Positions 26,084 to 26,805 of a stretch of 26,805 bases of DNA are shown piece after piece; positions within the stretch are counted from its first letter, which is position 1; each line of letters starts with the position of its first letter. Made by a program: the position numbers and the translations under genes. This stretch comes from JAAFHB01 sp037133495 (lineage in GTDB: Bacteria; Bacteroidota; Bacteroidia; Bacteroidales; Prolixibacteraceae): NCBI GenBank assembly GCA_037133495.1, contig JBAXOA010000054.1, forward strand, positions 1 to 26,805, written 5' to 3'. The notes under the pieces are model-generated. The model searched no databases. It was not told where the DNA came from and saw only the letters and a list, made by a program, of their open reading frames with translations.

Positions 26084-26653
26084 ATGAAAACCGAAAAAGA
26101 AATAATCGAAGAATTAAGAGGAGGCGTTGCAAGTGCTTTCGACCATTTATATGGAGCCTACAGCCGCAAGCTCTATTATTTTTCTCTTTCCATTTTAAAA
26201 TCTAATGAAGACGCTGCTGAAGTGGTCCAAAATACCTATCTGAAAATCTGGGAAAAACGTAAAAGTATTGACAGCAGTCACTCCTTTAAATCATTTTTAT
26301 TTACCGTTGCCTATCATATTGCTATCGATCTTCTTCGGGAAAGGCTAAATGAAAGGAAATACAGGGAAAATATCCTTACTAAAGCATCTTCAAATTACAA
26401 TCTGGAAGAAGCGCTGGGATTCGGTGATTTACTGAAACATGTTGAGCATATTGTAAATCAATTACCGCCAAGAAAACACGAAATCTACCATTTGAGCAGA
26501 ATTGATCATCTCTCCTACAATGAAATTGCCGGACAATTGAATATTTCTGTCAAGACTGTCGAGAACAGTCTTAATTATACCATGAATTTCATTAAAGCCC
26601 GCTTAGGAAAAGATTCCCTCGTATTCCTGCTTTATACCTTTTTTTTCATCTGA
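26084..26653 (+). CDS. ECF-type sigma-70 factor
   Basis: The 189-residue protein has the two ECF domains: sigma region 2 at about 19-88 (AFDHLYGAYSRKLYYF, NEDAAEVVQNTYLKIWEKR, SFLFTVAYHIAIDLLRERL) and region 4 at 118-172 (VNQLPPRKHEIYHLSRID, LSYNEIAGQLNISVKTVENS). The start at 26084 is chosen because the predicted promoter lies upstream of it and just downstream of the alternative start at 26000. The hydrophobic end (SLVFLLYTFFFI) is seen in many Bacteroidota ECF factors. In this phylum such genes are usually followed by a FecR-type anti-sigma gene and a SusC/SusD pair, so it may belong to the locus beyond the right edge instead of controlling the operon to its left. Confidence 0.9.
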   Translation: MKTEKEIIEELRGGVASAFDHLYGAYSRKLYYFSLSILKSNEDAAEVVQNTYLKIWEKRKSIDSSHSFKSFLFTVAYHIAIDLLRERLNERKYRENILTKASSNYNLEEALGFGDLLKHVEHIVNQLPPRKHEIYHLSRIDHLSYNEIAGQLNISVKTVENSLNYTMNFIKARLGKDSLVFLLYTFFFI

Positions 26654-26710
26654 AATGGATATTAATAAAAAACTTGTTCAGCAGACTGGGTATTAGTCTT
26701 GCGGGATATT

Positions 26711-26735
26711 CAATAATACTTGAGAAATATTATTG
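26711..26735. repeat. AT-only hairpin in the spacer after the sigma gene
   Basis: CAATAATA (26711-26718) and TATTATTG (26728-26735) form an 8-bp stem with a 9-base loop. ATTCAATAAT occurs twice (26708-26717 and 26738-26747), and a second small hairpin AATTGT-TAAAT-ACAATT lies at 26769-26785. The 152-bp spacer 26654-26805 contains no gene of credible length. The structures are weak because of the AT-rich base composition and may simply mark the leader region of the next gene. Confidence 0.3.
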
Positions 26736-26805
26736 TAATTCAATAATTTGTCACTAGTGTCTATTAATAATTGTTAAATACAATTCTAACTTACATATTA
26801 TCAGT

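Noticed and set aside
26655..26699. 13-codon open frame just after the sigma gene
   Set aside because: It is too short, has no ribosome binding site or family resemblance, and such frames are expected by chance.

Overview
The window looks like a Bacteroidota chromosome (Bacteroidales/Marinilabiliales-like). The supporting signs are AT-rich spacers with weak ribosome binding sites, a TAnnTTTG-type promoter, an ECF sigma factor of the type that often sits beside glycan-utilisation loci, and a dense run of secreted carbohydrate-active proteins from families common in Bacteroidota. All thirteen genes run on the + strand. I see no tRNA, rRNA, CRISPR array, transposase or SusC/SusD pair.

Layout. 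Positions 1-167 hold a low-complexity CTCTGCG-type repeat and an 18-bp palindrome. Positions 168-25864 hold twelve tightly spaced or overlapping genes that I read as one operon: a GH29-like lipoprotein; A (GH36-like); B (unrecognised glycosidase-like); C (DUF6067/GH123-like); a sugar MFS permease; a GHL6-type glycosidase; a GH109-like Gfo/Idh/MocA protein with a Tat signal; a cytoplasmic URO-D-family methyltransferase-like protein; B' (paralogue of B); a secreted metallophosphoesterase; A' (paralogue of A); a SASA esterase fused to a DUF2961/GH172 domain; and C' (paralogue of C). A 219-bp spacer with a 12-bp inverted repeat and a good promoter separates this from an ECF sigma factor gene (26084-26653). 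The last 152 bp are AT-rich spacer.

How the genes may work together (inference). Ten exported enzymes would dismantle a complex, probably O-acetylated glycan containing uncommon linkages, such as alpha-HexNAc (GH109), furanosides (GH172) and deoxy sugars (GH29-like). The MFS permease would import the released sugars. The only soluble cytoplasmic protein, the URO-D-like protein, keeps a His-X-Cys zinc motif like that of MtaA/MtbA methyltransferases, which raises the possibility of O-methyl-sugar demethylation.

The most striking points are the presence of three different enzyme families each in two divergent copies within one operon, a phage-tail-like beta insert inside the barrel of the B family, the SASA-GH172 fusion, and the URO-D gene in a glycan operon. 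Substrate assignment cannot be made from sequence alone.
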